This document shows positions 1 through 9,336 of a DNA stretch of 64,000 nucleotides, piece by piece. The notes beneath the pieces are model-generated. The model was not told the DNA's origin, did no database searches, and saw only the letters and a program-made list of their open reading frames with translations. Location of the stretch: positions 372,001-436,000 of the forward strand of contig NZ_CP018477.1 of assembly GCF_002277955.1 (NCBI RefSeq), written 5' to 3'. A program made the translations under genes and the position numbers. Source of the stretch: Thermogutta terrifontis. Its GTDB lineage: Bacteria; Planctomycetota; Planctomycetia; Pirellulales; Thermoguttaceae. The stretch's first letter is position 1. Each line of letters opens with the position of its first letter.

Positions 1-2
1 AG

Positions 3-1433
3 GGGGCAGACAATCAGAATTGGCAGGTCATTCATCCGGCCGATAACGGCGCTGTTCTGGAGAACCCTGGAATGGGTTGGGTCCTCCACTATTACGACAA
101 TGTCCCCGCAAACTACGGCTCGCGGTTGGAACCGTCGGATACCGTGGACGAATTTCCCGGCCTTACCGTGGTCTATCTCCGCATCCCGTGGTCCTACCTG
201 GAACCTGCCGAAGGTCAGTACTGCTGGTCGGTCCTTGATACCCCCGCTCAACGCTGGATTTCCCGAGGTAAGAAAATCGCCCTGCGGATCAGTTGTTCTG
301 AATCCTGGACGCGTTACGCAACACCCGAATGGGTCGAGAAAGCCGGGGCCAAAGGGTATAACTTTCGTGTAGGCCAGGGAGTTACCGAAGATGGACCGTT
401 CTGGGAACCGGACTACAACGACCCTGTGTTTCTGGAAAAACTCGACCATTTTTTGGCGGCCCTGGCCGCCCGCTATGACGGCAATCCCGAGGTCGCGTTC
501 ATCGATGTGGGCTCGTTTGGTGTCTGGGGGGAAGGGCATACCTTCAGCAGCACGCGGATCAAATATCCGGCTGAAACCGTCATCCGTCATATTGACCTGT
601 ACCGCAAACATTTCAAACACACGCTGCTGGCCGCCAACGACGATTTTGTCATGACCGAAAATGGCGAACTGGCTATTGCCCATGCCCTGCAGAGCGGTCT
701 GACACTTCGAGATGACAGCATTCTTGTGCAAAAACGCCCCAACAGTTATTTCCATGCTGGGATGGCTCAGGATTTCTGGCCGCGATGGCCCGTCATTTTG
801 GAGTCCGAGCACTACGGCCCATCACGTGATCGTGGGGCGTGGGAGGACGGCACGCTCTACCTTCGCGCCATGCTGGAGTATCATGCGAGTTACGTTTCCA
901 TTCACTGGTGGCCGCACGAATTCCTGCAGGAGAACAGAACCCTCGTCGATCGCATGAATCGCTACCTGGGTTACCGGCTGGTGCCCACGGAGGTGCGTTT
1001 ACCCCAGACGGGCACCGTCCGGAAACCGCTGAGCTGGAGCGTCACATTTGAGAACCGTGGCGTTGCGCCCTGCTATTGCGGAGGTTTCCCCGCCCTGACC
1101 CTCAAGGACGCCCAGGGCGGCATCGTGGCCGTGCTTGTCAACACGCAGGCAAATGTCAGGGATCTTAAAGTGCGGGATGTGGCCATCAAAGGTCCCAAGG
1201 CGGAAGGAGACCCGGAGGCTGATCTGGGCCCGCCCATTCCAACCACCTGGGAAACCGCGAGTTGCCTGCCGTTTCAGCTTCGGCCGGGACGCTATCGCGT
1301 GTTTCTTTCGGTGGGAACCATGACGGGGACTCCGCAGATCGCGATGCCCCTCGATGGAGACGACGGCCAGCGCCGCTATTTCCTGGCTGAGGTGGAAATC
1401 ACTTCCGATGCGGAGCGATCAGAGGGAAAATAA
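3..1433 (+). CDS. DUF4832-type secreted glycoside-hydrolase-like protein, 5'-truncated
   Basis: The frame is open to the left edge, so the start lies outside the window; an ATG at 72 sits inside the conserved block ENPGMGWVLHYYDN and is not the start. That block, the TIM-barrel-like middle (PWSYLEPAEGQYCW, FIDVGSFGVWGEGH) and the C-terminal beta domain (residues about 330-450 from the ATG at 72, PLSWSVTFENRGVAPCY) match proteins annotated DUF4832 or beta-galactosidase-like in planctomycetes and Bacteroidetes. The W-G-E-G-H stretch could hold a catalytic Glu. A role in polysaccharide breakdown outside the cytoplasm is inferred. The reading frame ends with TAA before a T-run. Confidence 0.8.
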   Translation, partial: GADNQNWQVIHPADNGAVLENPGMGWVLHYYDNVPANYGSRLEPSDTVDEFPGLTVVYLRIPWSYLEPAEGQYCWSVLDTPAQRWISRGKKIALRISCSESWTRYATPEWVEKAGAKGYNFRVGQGVTEDGPFWEPDYNDPVFLEKLDHFLAALAARYDGNPEVAFIDVGSFGVWGEGHTFSSTRIKYPAETVIRHIDLYRKHFKHTLLAANDDFVMTENGELAIAHALQSGLTLRDDSILVQKRPNSYFHAGMAQDFWPRWPVILESEHYGPSRDRGAWEDGTLYLRAMLEYHASYVSIHWWPHEFLQENRTLVDRMNRYLGYRLVPTEVRLPQTGTVRKPLSWSVTFENRGVAPCYCGGFPALTLKDAQGGIVAVLVNTQANVRDLKVRDVAIKGPKAEGDPEADLGPPIPTTWETASCLPFQLRPGRYRVFLSVGTMTGTPQIAMPLDGDDGQRRYFLAEVEITSDAERSEGK

Positions 1434-1499
1434 GTTTTTTCACAATTACGTCCAAGACGGGTAAGCAAGGGTTTCAACCGACGCTGCAAACGAGGAACC

Positions 1500-2069
1500 A
1501 TGGACGAAGGCCGATTGCGGGATCTCATTTGGGCCCCCTGGCGCATGGCATACATCGAGGGGTGTGATCGGCCGGCGGAGCGGTCGATTCCCCCTGAGCG
1601 ATTACTCCCGGATGCCGACCCCGGCTGTTTTCTGTGCCAGGCCGTGGCCGATCCGGACAGCCCGGAACGCTACGTCGTGTATCGAGACGATCGGACCGTT
1701 GTGGTGCTGAACCGCTATCCCTACAACAATGGTCATCTTTTGGTTGCACCGCTGCGGCACGTGGGACATCCCTCCCAGTTGAGCACCGAGGAACACACGG
1801 CCCTGATGCTCACGTTGACCCGCATGATCCAGCTTCTGGAGAGCGTCATGCAACCGGAGGGGTTCAATGTGGGGCTCAATTTGGGTCGGGTGGCGGGAGC
1901 GGGCCTGCCGGGCCATCTTCACTGGCATGTGGTCCCCCGTTGGAACGGCGACACTAACTTCATGCCCGTGCTAGCGAATGTGAAAGTCATCCCTCAATCA
2001 CTGGAAGCATTGTGGGAGTTGCTCCGCCAGAAACTAGCCCAGCCGCCACAGGCGACGCCGTCACAGTAA
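1500..2069 (+). CDS. HIT family nucleotide hydrolase/transferase
   Basis: A 189-residue protein with the histidine-triad signature H139-L-H-W-H143-V-V, preceded by the glycine-rich GAGLPGHLHWH segment. The N-terminal CFLC pair (residues about 41-44) and the block YNNGHLLVAPLRHV are typical of the Ap4A-phosphorylase/FHIT-like branch. Members cleave or transfer nucleotidyl groups, often from dinucleoside polyphosphates; the real substrate is unknown. The ATG at 1500 follows a GAGGA ribosome-binding site closely. It stands 66 bp after the DUF4832 gene, with no obvious functional tie. Confidence 0.92.
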   Translation: MDEGRLRDLIWAPWRMAYIEGCDRPAERSIPPERLLPDADPGCFLCQAVADPDSPERYVVYRDDRTVVVLNRYPYNNGHLLVAPLRHVGHPSQLSTEEHTALMLTLTRMIQLLESVMQPEGFNVGLNLGRVAGAGLPGHLHWHVVPRWNGDTNFMPVLANVKVIPQSLEALWELLRQKLAQPPQATPSQ

Positions 2070-3057
2070 AAAATGCCGGGGTAGAAGGGAATGACTGTAT
2101 TGGTTCCCCACGGTGTGAGAGATGACAGTCCCATCGCCCGGGTGGAACTGGCCCCTCCAGCGGGCTTGGACCTTCTAGCCCTTTGAGGGGAGACCTTTCA
2201 CGGCGTCCGGTGAACCGTAGGGGGCGCGCTTGTCGTGCCTGGGGCAACGGAAAGCGTCTTTCCGTTGCATGGATTGCAGGATCGGGTTCCACCCCAACCG
2301 GTACTCCGTTTCCATCTGGACCAGCGCCAAGGTTGGTGAAGGCTAAAGCCTTCACCGAAAAGCGGCGATAAATCGCCGCACCGTATGGAGTGCGGGGCTT
2401 CAGCCCCGCTTTCCGCGTGGGACTTCAGTCCCCGCCGAAAGGCAATGGATTTTCCAACGCTGATAAGCGGACCCGACAAGCGGGTCCCTCCGGGAGGCGG
2501 ACGTGACAAGCACGTCCCTCCGATAGATCGGAGGGGCACGCTCGTCGTGCCCGGTGAGGCGGGATGGGTAATCAATAGGTGTTCTTCGGACGTGACAAGC
2601 ACGTCCCTCCGGAAAAGGTCCCTCCGGCGTTGTAGGGGCAATTCATGAATTGCCCCTACCGGTGAACAGCTTTCGTGGTCCCGGCAAAACGCGGGACAAC
2701 TCCAACCGACGTAACAAGTACCTCCTACCAAAGAGCTGTGGCGCGGTTGGAGCCGGGTCCTCCAGCAGAACCGGACCCTCCAACCCTTTGGGAAACCCCT
2801 TCCACGCCCTCCGTTGAACTGGGCAGGCTGTCATTGGATTCTGGTGGACGACCCGATCCCGGATTAAAGGCGATGCCCACACCCCCAGCGCCCCTCTCGT
2901 ACCCCGGGATCGTTCCTCAAACGTCCTTCCAAAAGCCGGGGTAAGGCAATCCGTTGTGGGATTGAGTAGCCGAATATCGTAGGCTACAATCATTAATAGC
3001 GCCCCACGGTGGCCCTCGATAAACCGATTCTTCCATCTCCAACCGAAATCCTCCCCC
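2070..3057. repeat. Intergenic palindrome mosaic, block A
   Basis: No gene seen. From about 2110 to 2950 it is a string of short palindromes: GAAGGCTAAAGCCTTC, a GCGGCGA/TCGCCGC stem with loop TAAA (2357-2374), GCGGGGCTTCAGCCCCGC, GGACCCGACAAGCGGGTCC at 2469-2487, GGACGTGACAAGCACGTCC at 2499-2517, GGGCACGCTCGTCGTGCCC at 2534-2552 and a perfect 28-bp palindrome at 2632-2659. The remainder up to the FHA gene is degenerate copies. Short ORFs here are by-products of the palindromes. Confidence 0.9.
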
Positions 3058-3948
3058 ATGTTGGTTCGCCTTCATGTCATCCGCGGCAAGGCCAACAAAG
3101 ACAGCGTGGCCATCACACTCCCGGCAGTCATTGGGCGAAGTCGCGAGGCGGATCTCACCATCATCCACCCGATGATCAGCCGTCGGCACTGCGAATTGTT
3201 TGAGGACGGCGGACTGGTGAAGATCCGGGATCTTGGCTCGCTCAACGGAACATACGTGGCCGGAGAACAAATCCAGGAAACATTTCTTCCTCCGGGGGCA
3301 GTCTTCAGTCTGGGGCCCCTTACGTTCCGGGTGGAGTACGATACCTCTCCTAAAGCCGTTTGTCACGAGCCCTCGGTGGTGTCCGGCGAAAGTGCCTCGA
3401 AGACGCCCTCAGACATTGTTGTTGCCCACGATCCAGCCTCTGCAGAAAAACCGGCGCCCGGTGAAGGATCAGCCCGACCCAGCCCCGCGGAGCCCGCCAC
3501 CGAACCGGATCCTTTTTTGAGCTCGCCTCCGACCACTGGGGCACCCAACGATCGGCAGAATACGCCGCCTGGTATCGCTCCGGCTGACGGTGCTCTGCCT
3601 GATTTCGGCGCCTGGCAAACCGGGGGAGTAGGCCCGTCAGCCCCGCCAGCGGAAGACCGGCCGGAAGAGAATCGCAGTGCTTTCGATTCGGTACAGCATC
3701 TCCGCCGTCCCGACTCATCGGGTGCTGATGCATGGTCGAACCTACCTCCCCCGTTCACCACGGTTGTTTCGCGGAGTGATCCGGAACCCGTGGCACCAAT
3801 TGTGCTAAACGGAAGCGACGAGAATGACGCGGCGAAAAGCCTGGCGAGTGACAAAGACCGTCCCACTTCGGCAGAAAGTGCCTCGACGCCTCCTCACGCC
3901 GCCAAGACCGCCAAATCACGAACCGGATGGTGGCCTTTCAGGCGGTGA
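3058..3948 (+). CDS. FHA-domain protein with long disordered tail
   Basis: Residues about 1-95 form a forkhead-associated domain: G26-R-S in the first loop, S41-R-R-H44 and N63-G-T, the canonical phosphothreonine-binding residues. Residues about 100-285 are Pro/Ser/Ala/Glu-rich and look disordered; the extreme C-terminus is basic with Trp (RTGWWPFRR). FHA domains bind phosphothreonine peptides made by Ser/Thr kinases; no kinase gene lies in the window, so the partner is unknown. Start ATG at 3058 begins directly with the first FHA strand (LVRLHVIRG). The gene converges on the next one with a 66-bp gap. Confidence 0.9.
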   Translation: MLVRLHVIRGKANKDSVAITLPAVIGRSREADLTIIHPMISRRHCELFEDGGLVKIRDLGSLNGTYVAGEQIQETFLPPGAVFSLGPLTFRVEYDTSPKAVCHEPSVVSGESASKTPSDIVVAHDPASAEKPAPGEGSARPSPAEPATEPDPFLSSPPTTGAPNDRQNTPPGIAPADGALPDFGAWQTGGVGPSAPPAEDRPEENRSAFDSVQHLRRPDSSGADAWSNLPPPFTTVVSRSDPEPVAPIVLNGSDENDAAKSLASDKDRPTSAESASTPPHAAKTAKSRTGWWPFRR

Positions 3949-4014
3949 GTCACCCCATGTAAGGGCGGGCGCTTAAGGTCCGAAGGGCGCTTCGAGGAAG
4001 ATCGTTCCCGGCGA

Positions 4015-4974
4015 CTATTCTTCCAGTTCGCGGAAAAATAATTGGACGGGCGGCCGAACCATCTCGCGATATCTTGCCCGATAGACCTCCGCAAGCTGAA
4101 GGAGGATCTCAATCACCAGCAGATCCGCCCGCGTGATCACATGCCGGGTGCTGCGCGATCCTAGTCCCTTCAGCAGATCGGCCGTCACATGGAGGTGGAG
4201 CTGCATCACTTCGCGTGCTGAGAGTCCGGCCGTCGCAAAGACTTCGGCCAGGTGACGGAGCTCGCTTCCGAGATGCCCACTGCCCATGATCACGTAAGCT
4301 CGCAGCAGCTCCCGGTAATGGACAATAAGCGTATGAGGGACCTGAGGCGGATCGTCTTCTTCCAGTTCGGAATTATGGGAAGAAAGCCCCTCGAGTGACT
4401 GGCGAGACTGTCGGGAAAGCTTATCCAGCTCACGAAGAACGGCTTTCTGATGCTGTAGGATGCGGAATGCCTCTTCGCGCTCTCGCTGGACCCGCTGCCG
4501 TTCAGCCTGGACAAACCGCCGATTCTGGCGAAGCAATTGGCAACGCTGAACAGCGCGAACGGTTGTCCAGATGAGGGCCTGCGTGGTGGCCGTGCTTACA
4601 CACAGGTAGCCGTCCGCCCCGGCTTCATAACACGCCACAGCGAGTTCTTGTTCGCTCGGTCGCCCCAGCACAATGAGCGGGTCGTCGGTGCCGCCTGTGC
4701 GGTAACCGGCGACCAGTTCGATCGCGTCCAGCTCTGGCGGCGCATGCGCGATGAAAATGGCCTCAAAAACCTCGTCGCGCAGTCGGGCAAGGCCCGAGAC
4801 ACTACCTGTCGCTTCATGGATTTCAATTTCCACGGGCGCTTCGACGGCCAGCCCTTCCACCAGCCACCCGCCTGTGCGCTGCCGGTCGCAGATGTAAAGT
4901 ACTCTCCACTGGAGGGGAACCCCCTGCCAGGAAGGTCCTTTACTGAGGTCACTGGTTTTAAGGCCGGCGCCCAT
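4015..4974 (-). CDS. Degenerate receiver-like domain plus coiled-coil and helical protein
   Basis: A 319-residue protein from the ATG at 4974 (a TTG nine codons upstream is possible). Residues about 25-145 have the alternating strand/helix order of a CheY-like receiver (WRVLYICDR, DPLIVLGR, EAGADGYLCVSTA), but the strand that should carry the phospho-acceptor Asp reads FEAIFIAHAPPELDAIEL, so no Asp is in place. Residues about 150-200 are a charged coiled coil rich in Gln, Arg and Glu; the C-terminal 100 residues are helical without a recognised family. Likely a phosphorylation-independent regulator or scaffold; function unknown. Confidence 0.7.
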   Translation of the reverse strand: MGAGLKTSDLSKGPSWQGVPLQWRVLYICDRQRTGGWLVEGLAVEAPVEIEIHEATGSVSGLARLRDEVFEAIFIAHAPPELDAIELVAGYRTGGTDDPLIVLGRPSEQELAVACYEAGADGYLCVSTATTQALIWTTVRAVQRCQLLRQNRRFVQAERQRVQREREEAFRILQHQKAVLRELDKLSRQSRQSLEGLSSHNSELEEDDPPQVPHTLIVHYRELLRAYVIMGSGHLGSELRHLAEVFATAGLSAREVMQLHLHVTADLLKGLGSRSTRHVITRADLLVIEILLQLAEVYRARYREMVRPPVQLFFRELEE

Positions 4975-5571
4975 CGATCTTCGCCACAACCAGCAGTCCA
5001 ACGCTTATTCCACCCCCTCGTGATTCGAGACGGCCAGAGGGTGGAGACTTCCCGCGGTTTTGGGACGGTAGCCAAATAGCGAACGCCCGTCAAGAGGAAT
5101 TTCTGAGCGTCCCATGGAGTGCGGGGCTTTAGCCCCGCTTTCCACGCGGGACTTCAGTCCCCGCCGAAAGGCAATGGATGATCAAACGTTGATAAGTGGA
5201 CCCGACAAGCGGGTCCCTCCGGGAGGCGGACCCGACAAGCACGTCCCTCCGAAAGGTCGGAGGGGCACGCTTCTCGTGCCCGGTGAGGCGGGATGGGTAA
5301 TCAATCGGTGTTCGTCGGACGTGACAAGCACGTTCCTCCATTTGCGGTAGGGGCAACTCATGAATTGCCCCTACCGTTCAACGCGCGGAATGCGGACGTG
5401 ATAAGCACCTACCTCCGAAACAAGCGGACCCGACGAGCGGGTCCCTCCGAAAGCAAACCTGACAAGTGCGTCCTACCGAAGATCCGTGGCCCCGGGTGAA
5501 ACCGGGCTTTCCAGTCGCTTGGAAGGACGCCTGCCACGGCGTTCCAGGGGCTGGGGATCTCGCCTACTCGC
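4975..5571. repeat. Intergenic palindrome mosaic, block B
   Basis: No gene seen. From about 5110 to 5480 it carries GCGGGGCTTTAGCCCCGC, GGGAC/GTCCC with loop TTCA, GGACCCGACAAGCGGGTCC, GGGCACGCTTCTCGTGCCC (loop changed from CTTGT to CTTCT), GGACGTGACAAGCACGTTCC (a broken arm), a GGGGCAA/TTGCCCC stem and GGACCCGACGAGCGGGTCC. The rest is degenerate. Confidence 0.88.
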
Positions 5572-5925
5572 TCAATTGCACTCGGCCTTGGCTGTTTCAG
5601 CCTTACCACCTGAAGAGGCGCCCACCTCAGATCCCACCGATGCCGGAGCCAGCGGGTGCAAGGTCGCATCACAGAGGAGGCCCGCAGGGTGGACCAGGGG
5701 TAGCTCCAACATAATGAGAATCCAGTTGATCAAGGTCCAGGGAAGCTTGGGATAGCGGCGGGACAGAATATCGCACAACCAAATCAAAATGTCCATGGGC
5801 AAGGGATCGCATATCAATCCGTTGAAAGAGGTGGCGCCTTGAATGGTCGGAGCGTTGGCGAGCAATTTTTGCAACTCGCTGCGATCAAGGTTCTGGCAGT
5901 TTTTCAGAAGTTCGGCGATATCCAT
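5572..5925 (-). CDS. Small hypothetical protein, 117 aa
   Basis: No family recognised. The ATG at 5925 follows a strong GGAGGT ribosome-binding site, which is the main reason to accept the gene. The N-terminus (MDIAELLKNCQNLDRSELQKLLANA) is helical and amphipathic; residues about 45-85 are hydrophobic with Trp and Ile (MDILIWLCDIL, WTLINWILIMLELPL) and could be two short membrane-associated helices; the last 30 residues are Ala/Ser/Gly-rich. It stands alone between two repeat blocks, and its 3' end runs into degenerate repeat DNA, so the C-terminus may have been altered by repeat insertion. Confidence 0.5.
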   Translation of the reverse strand: MDIAELLKNCQNLDRSELQKLLANAPTIQGATSFNGLICDPLPMDILIWLCDILSRRYPKLPWTLINWILIMLELPLVHPAGLLCDATLHPLAPASVGSEVGASSGGKAETAKAECN

Positions 5926-6809
5926 ACTTGACCTCCAGAAAAATCGACAGCGCGGTTAACAGGCTGTAGCCAGGGGTCTCTGCTTCTTGCGGCCCAAGAC
6001 CTATTCGTGGCTACCGGTTTGCTCTGACCAATACCCTCCTTCATTAATTAAGACGAATTCCAGGACCAATTCTTAACAAAGAATTCAAACGCCGCGGCGC
6101 CATGGTAACCGTCTCATGTGGTTTGTGAAGAGATTATTTGATAGGATTCGCTGATTAATATAGGCCATGCTAACTAGCGAGTTTTAGTTGTCAATCTAAG
6201 AAAACCGATCAGGTGAAGCGGCTCAGTCATCGCGACGTTTTCCAGACGTTATCGGAAGGGCAAAAGTGAGAACGTGTCGTAGCCGCGATTCATGAATCAC
6301 CCCCTACAAGGAGGGGCGCCCGCCGCGGCGTCCGGTGAACGTCGGAGGGGCACGCTTGTCGTGCCCGGTGAGGCGGGATGGGTAATCAATCGGTGTTCAT
6401 CGGACCCGACAAGCGGGTCCCTCCGGAAAAAACGGACGTGACAAGCACGTCCCTCCAGAACAACGGACCCGACGAGCGGGTCCCTCCGGAAAAAACGGAC
6501 GTGACAAGGACATCCCTCCAAAGGCGGACGTGGCAAGCGGGTCCCTCCAAAAGGCTGCGCCGTCGCGTCTCCAGCGGTTAATATTCTGTTAACGGCTTGA
6601 CTTCCTTGGGCGACCGATGAAAATGAATCGCTCGCTGTCTGCAAGCCCCAGTTTTGCGCGAACGGCGAAAACGAACCGAGTAATCATGCCATGTGACACT
6701 CCAAGCAAACACGTCTCCGCTGCATCTCAAAGCTGACAAAGAAACACGAATTCCCTGAAAAAGAGGAGTGAATCTACCCATGAAACGAATGCTTCCTGAG
6801 GAGCCTGCC
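5926..6809. repeat. AT-rich gap followed by palindrome mosaic, block C
   Basis: 5945-6285 is clearly more AT-rich than its surroundings and has no ORF; on the minus strand TTGACA at 6194-6189 followed by TAGCAT 16 nt later could serve the small gene at 5572-5925, but this is weak. 6285-6580 is a palindrome block with four or five ACAAG/ACGAG-loop units (GGACCCG, GGACGTG, GGACCCG and degenerate GGACGTG stems) and GGGCACGCTTGTCGTGCCC. 6580-6809 leads into alkaline phosphatase with no other feature. Confidence 0.8.
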
Positions 6810-8264
6810 ATGCGATTCGCGCTCAGCTTTGCAAAGCATCTGGCCGTCGTTGCCATTGTCGGGTGGTGTTTTTCTTTCACTGCCCACTTGGCTGCCAAGG
6901 AAGCCGCACCTTCAGCGGTTCGGGCGAAAAACGTCATCATCATGGTGGCCGATGGAGCCGGTTTCAACACCTGGCGGGCGACCAGCATGTATCGGGGCCA
7001 GTTGGGAAACGAAATCTATGACAAGCCCGGGTGGATTCAACTGGCCGTCACCACCTATCCCCTGACCACCAGCACGAAACCCGAAGGCAAGGAGAAGCAG
7101 AATGAGAACCTCGTGTACTCCCCGCAAAAGGCGTGGGATCCCAACAAGGGTTATGCCTGGCTGAAAAGCTCGGCCACGGATTCGGCGGCGGCAGCCACCG
7201 CCATGGCGACGGGCATCAAAACCTACAACAACGCCATCAATTGGGACGATCGTGATCGGCCATTAACGGGCAAAACGCTGCCCGAGATCGCCCACGAGTT
7301 GGGTAAGTCGGCGGGGGTCGTCACATCGGTCCAGTGGTCCCACGCCACGCCTGCCGGATTTGGTGGGGCCCATAATCGGGAGCGCGATCACTACGCGGAG
7401 ATCGCCCGGGAAATGCTGGCGGCTCCCTATCTGCAGGTCATCATGGGGGCAGGCCATCCGGAGTATGATAACAACGGCCAAAGGAAGTCGGGCGAGGCCA
7501 CTGACAAAGATTGCCGTTACGTGGGCGGGCTGGCCGAGTGGCAGTCGCTTACAGCAGGTAGGCATCCCGGGGGATGGACGCTCATTCAAACCAAGGAGCA
7601 GTTCGAAAAACTGACCCAGGGATCTACTCCTGCCAAGGTTGTGGGGACAGCCCAGGTGGCCACGACTCTTCAACAGGCTCGGGGAGGTCTCCTGGGAATC
7701 GTGGTTCGTAACGAGCCGTTCGCCACTCCCTTCAACGATAACGTGCCGACCCTGGCCACGATGGCCGTGGGAGCCATCAATGTCCTCGATAACAACCCGC
7801 AGGGATTTTACCTGATGATCGAAGGTGGGGCGGTGGACTGGGCCAACCATGCCAATCAGCTCCATCGGATGATCGAAGAACAGAGCGACTTCCTGGCCGC
7901 TGTGGAAGCAGTTGTCGACTGGATCGAGAAAAACAGTTCCTGGGATGAGACACTGCTGATTCTGACGGCGGATCACGAATGTGGGCTGCTCTGGGGACCC
8001 AATTCCGACAAGACGCCGTTTGATCCTGTCCGCGACCAGGGTCCTGGTAAGATGCCGGCCGCGCGGTACAACTCGACCGGCCATACCAATTCGCTGGTGC
8101 CTCTTTATGCCCGTGGTGCGGGTGCCGATCTGTTCCGGAAACTCATCCGCGGCAAAGATCCGCGGGCTGCCGAAGCGTGGGGCATCTCGGGCGAATTCGT
8201 GGACAACACGGACATTTTCCGCGTGAGTCGGGCGGTCCTGACCGGCCAGAATCTCGCCCCGTGA
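6810..8264 (+). CDS. Secreted alkaline phosphatase
   Basis: PhoA-type phosphomonoesterase acting outside the cytoplasm on phosphate esters. Motifs in order: metal-binding VADGAGF, nucleophile block TDSAAAATA with Ser125, GAVDWANHAN, LTADHECG and STGHTNSLVPL, which together supply the Zn/Mg ligands and the final His. The chosen ATG at 6810 has GAGGAG six bases upstream and gives a clean signal peptide (MRFALSFAKHLAVVAIVGW, then a cleavable AKEA region). In-frame starts at 6768 (GTG) and 6780 (ATG) would put an acidic PEEP stretch ahead of the signal and are less likely. The amidohydrolase gene follows after 45 bp on the same strand. Confidence 0.95.
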   Translation: MRFALSFAKHLAVVAIVGWCFSFTAHLAAKEAAPSAVRAKNVIIMVADGAGFNTWRATSMYRGQLGNEIYDKPGWIQLAVTTYPLTTSTKPEGKEKQNENLVYSPQKAWDPNKGYAWLKSSATDSAAAATAMATGIKTYNNAINWDDRDRPLTGKTLPEIAHELGKSAGVVTSVQWSHATPAGFGGAHNRERDHYAEIAREMLAAPYLQVIMGAGHPEYDNNGQRKSGEATDKDCRYVGGLAEWQSLTAGRHPGGWTLIQTKEQFEKLTQGSTPAKVVGTAQVATTLQQARGGLLGIVVRNEPFATPFNDNVPTLATMAVGAINVLDNNPQGFYLMIEGGAVDWANHANQLHRMIEEQSDFLAAVEAVVDWIEKNSSWDETLLILTADHECGLLWGPNSDKTPFDPVRDQGPGKMPAARYNSTGHTNSLVPLYARGAGADLFRKLIRGKDPRAAEAWGISGEFVDNTDIFRVSRAVLTGQNLAP

Positions 8265-8309
8265 CATGGTTTTCCGCTTCGCTTCTGTGGCCTCTCGGGA
8301 GATGCTGAG

Positions 8310-9329
8310 ATGAAGTGGACACGCCGTCGATTCCTGCAAGCGGCTGGTTTCATCGCGGGCGGCGTTGCGAGCGGTATGGGCCGATGGAGGGTGCCTGCCG
8401 GCTCGCTGGCCGGAGTATCCGTTCCACCCGATGTTGAGAAGATCCCCATTGTGGACACCCACCAGCATCTGTGGGATCTGTCGCGACTTCGTCTCCCGTG
8501 GCTGGCCGGGGACAGCCGGCTCAACCGCGATTATCTGCTCCGCGACTATCTGCAGGCCGTGGCCGGGCTGCCCGTCGTGAAAGCCGTGTATATGGAGGTG
8601 GCCGTTGTCGATGAAGACCTTGTAAAAGAAGCGGAGTGGATCATCGACATCTGTCACAGGGGCGAAGGTCCGACTGTGGCCGCTGTCATCGGGGGCCGCC
8701 CTGCCAGCGAGGAGTTTCCCGCCTATCTTGCCCGGTTCCGTGGCAACCCGGTTGTCAAGGGAGTGCGATGGATTCCGCCCGCGAGCAAACTCGGCCACAA
8801 GCTGTACTTCAGTCCTCAGATGCGTGCGAATTTACGGCTTCTGGGGGAGTGGGGAATGCGTTTCGACATCTGCATTCCGCCTGACTGGCTGGCCGATGCC
8901 GTGGAAATTGTGGACGCCTGCCCGGAAACCCGGTTCGTCCTCGACCACTGTGGCAACGCCGACCCCCAGCAGTTTGGGCGATGGGGCAAAGAACGGGGCG
9001 AAGAAGCCGTTCGGTATGTGGAACGGTGGAAACGGGGGATCGACACCCTGGCCGCCCGGCAGAACGTGGTGTGCAAAATCTCCGGGATTATCGCCCGCGT
9101 CAGACCGGACGACTGGGGCCCTGAAGACCTGGCTCCCATTGTGAACCACTGTCTGGCGGCGTTCGGTCCTGACCGCGTCATGTTTGCGGGGGATTGGCCG
9201 GTCTGCACGAAGGGGGCCTCGCTGCGCGAATGGATTCTGGCCCTTCACCAGATTGTGGCCGATCGACCGCTGGAAGAGCGGCGGAAGCTCTTCCACGACA
9301 ATGCCGTCCGCTTCTACCAGTTAGGCTGA
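8310..9329 (+). CDS. Tat-exported amidohydrolase (TIM-barrel metal-dependent hydrolase)
   Basis: A 339-residue protein of the amidohydrolase-2/COG3618 type. The N-terminus MKWTRRRFLQAAGFIAGG is a twin-arginine signal. Metal-binding and catalytic blocks: VDTHQHLWDL after the first strand, FVLDHCGN, and MFAGDWPVC near the end with the catalytic Asp. Relatives hydrolyse lactones such as L-fucono-, L-rhamnono- or related sugar lactones, or decarboxylate aromatic acids; the substrate cannot be told here. Its stop is seven bases from the end of the convergent alpha-2-macroglobulin gene. Confidence 0.9.
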   Translation: MKWTRRRFLQAAGFIAGGVASGMGRWRVPAGSLAGVSVPPDVEKIPIVDTHQHLWDLSRLRLPWLAGDSRLNRDYLLRDYLQAVAGLPVVKAVYMEVAVVDEDLVKEAEWIIDICHRGEGPTVAAVIGGRPASEEFPAYLARFRGNPVVKGVRWIPPASKLGHKLYFSPQMRANLRLLGEWGMRFDICIPPDWLADAVEIVDACPETRFVLDHCGNADPQQFGRWGKERGEEAVRYVERWKRGIDTLAARQNVVCKISGIIARVRPDDWGPEDLAPIVNHCLAAFGPDRVMFAGDWPVCTKGASLREWILALHQIVADRPLEERRKLFHDNAVRFYQLG

Positions 9330-9336
9330 TGCGGTC

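Noticed and set aside
2385-2648. Short ORFs with peptides such as PDKRVPPGGG repeated in several gaps
   Set aside because: They are translations of the palindrome modules, appear in different frames and lack ribosome-binding sites.
7263-8798. 511-codon minus-strand ORF
   Set aside because: Antisense to alkaline phosphatase and the amidohydrolase, both with full catalytic motifs.
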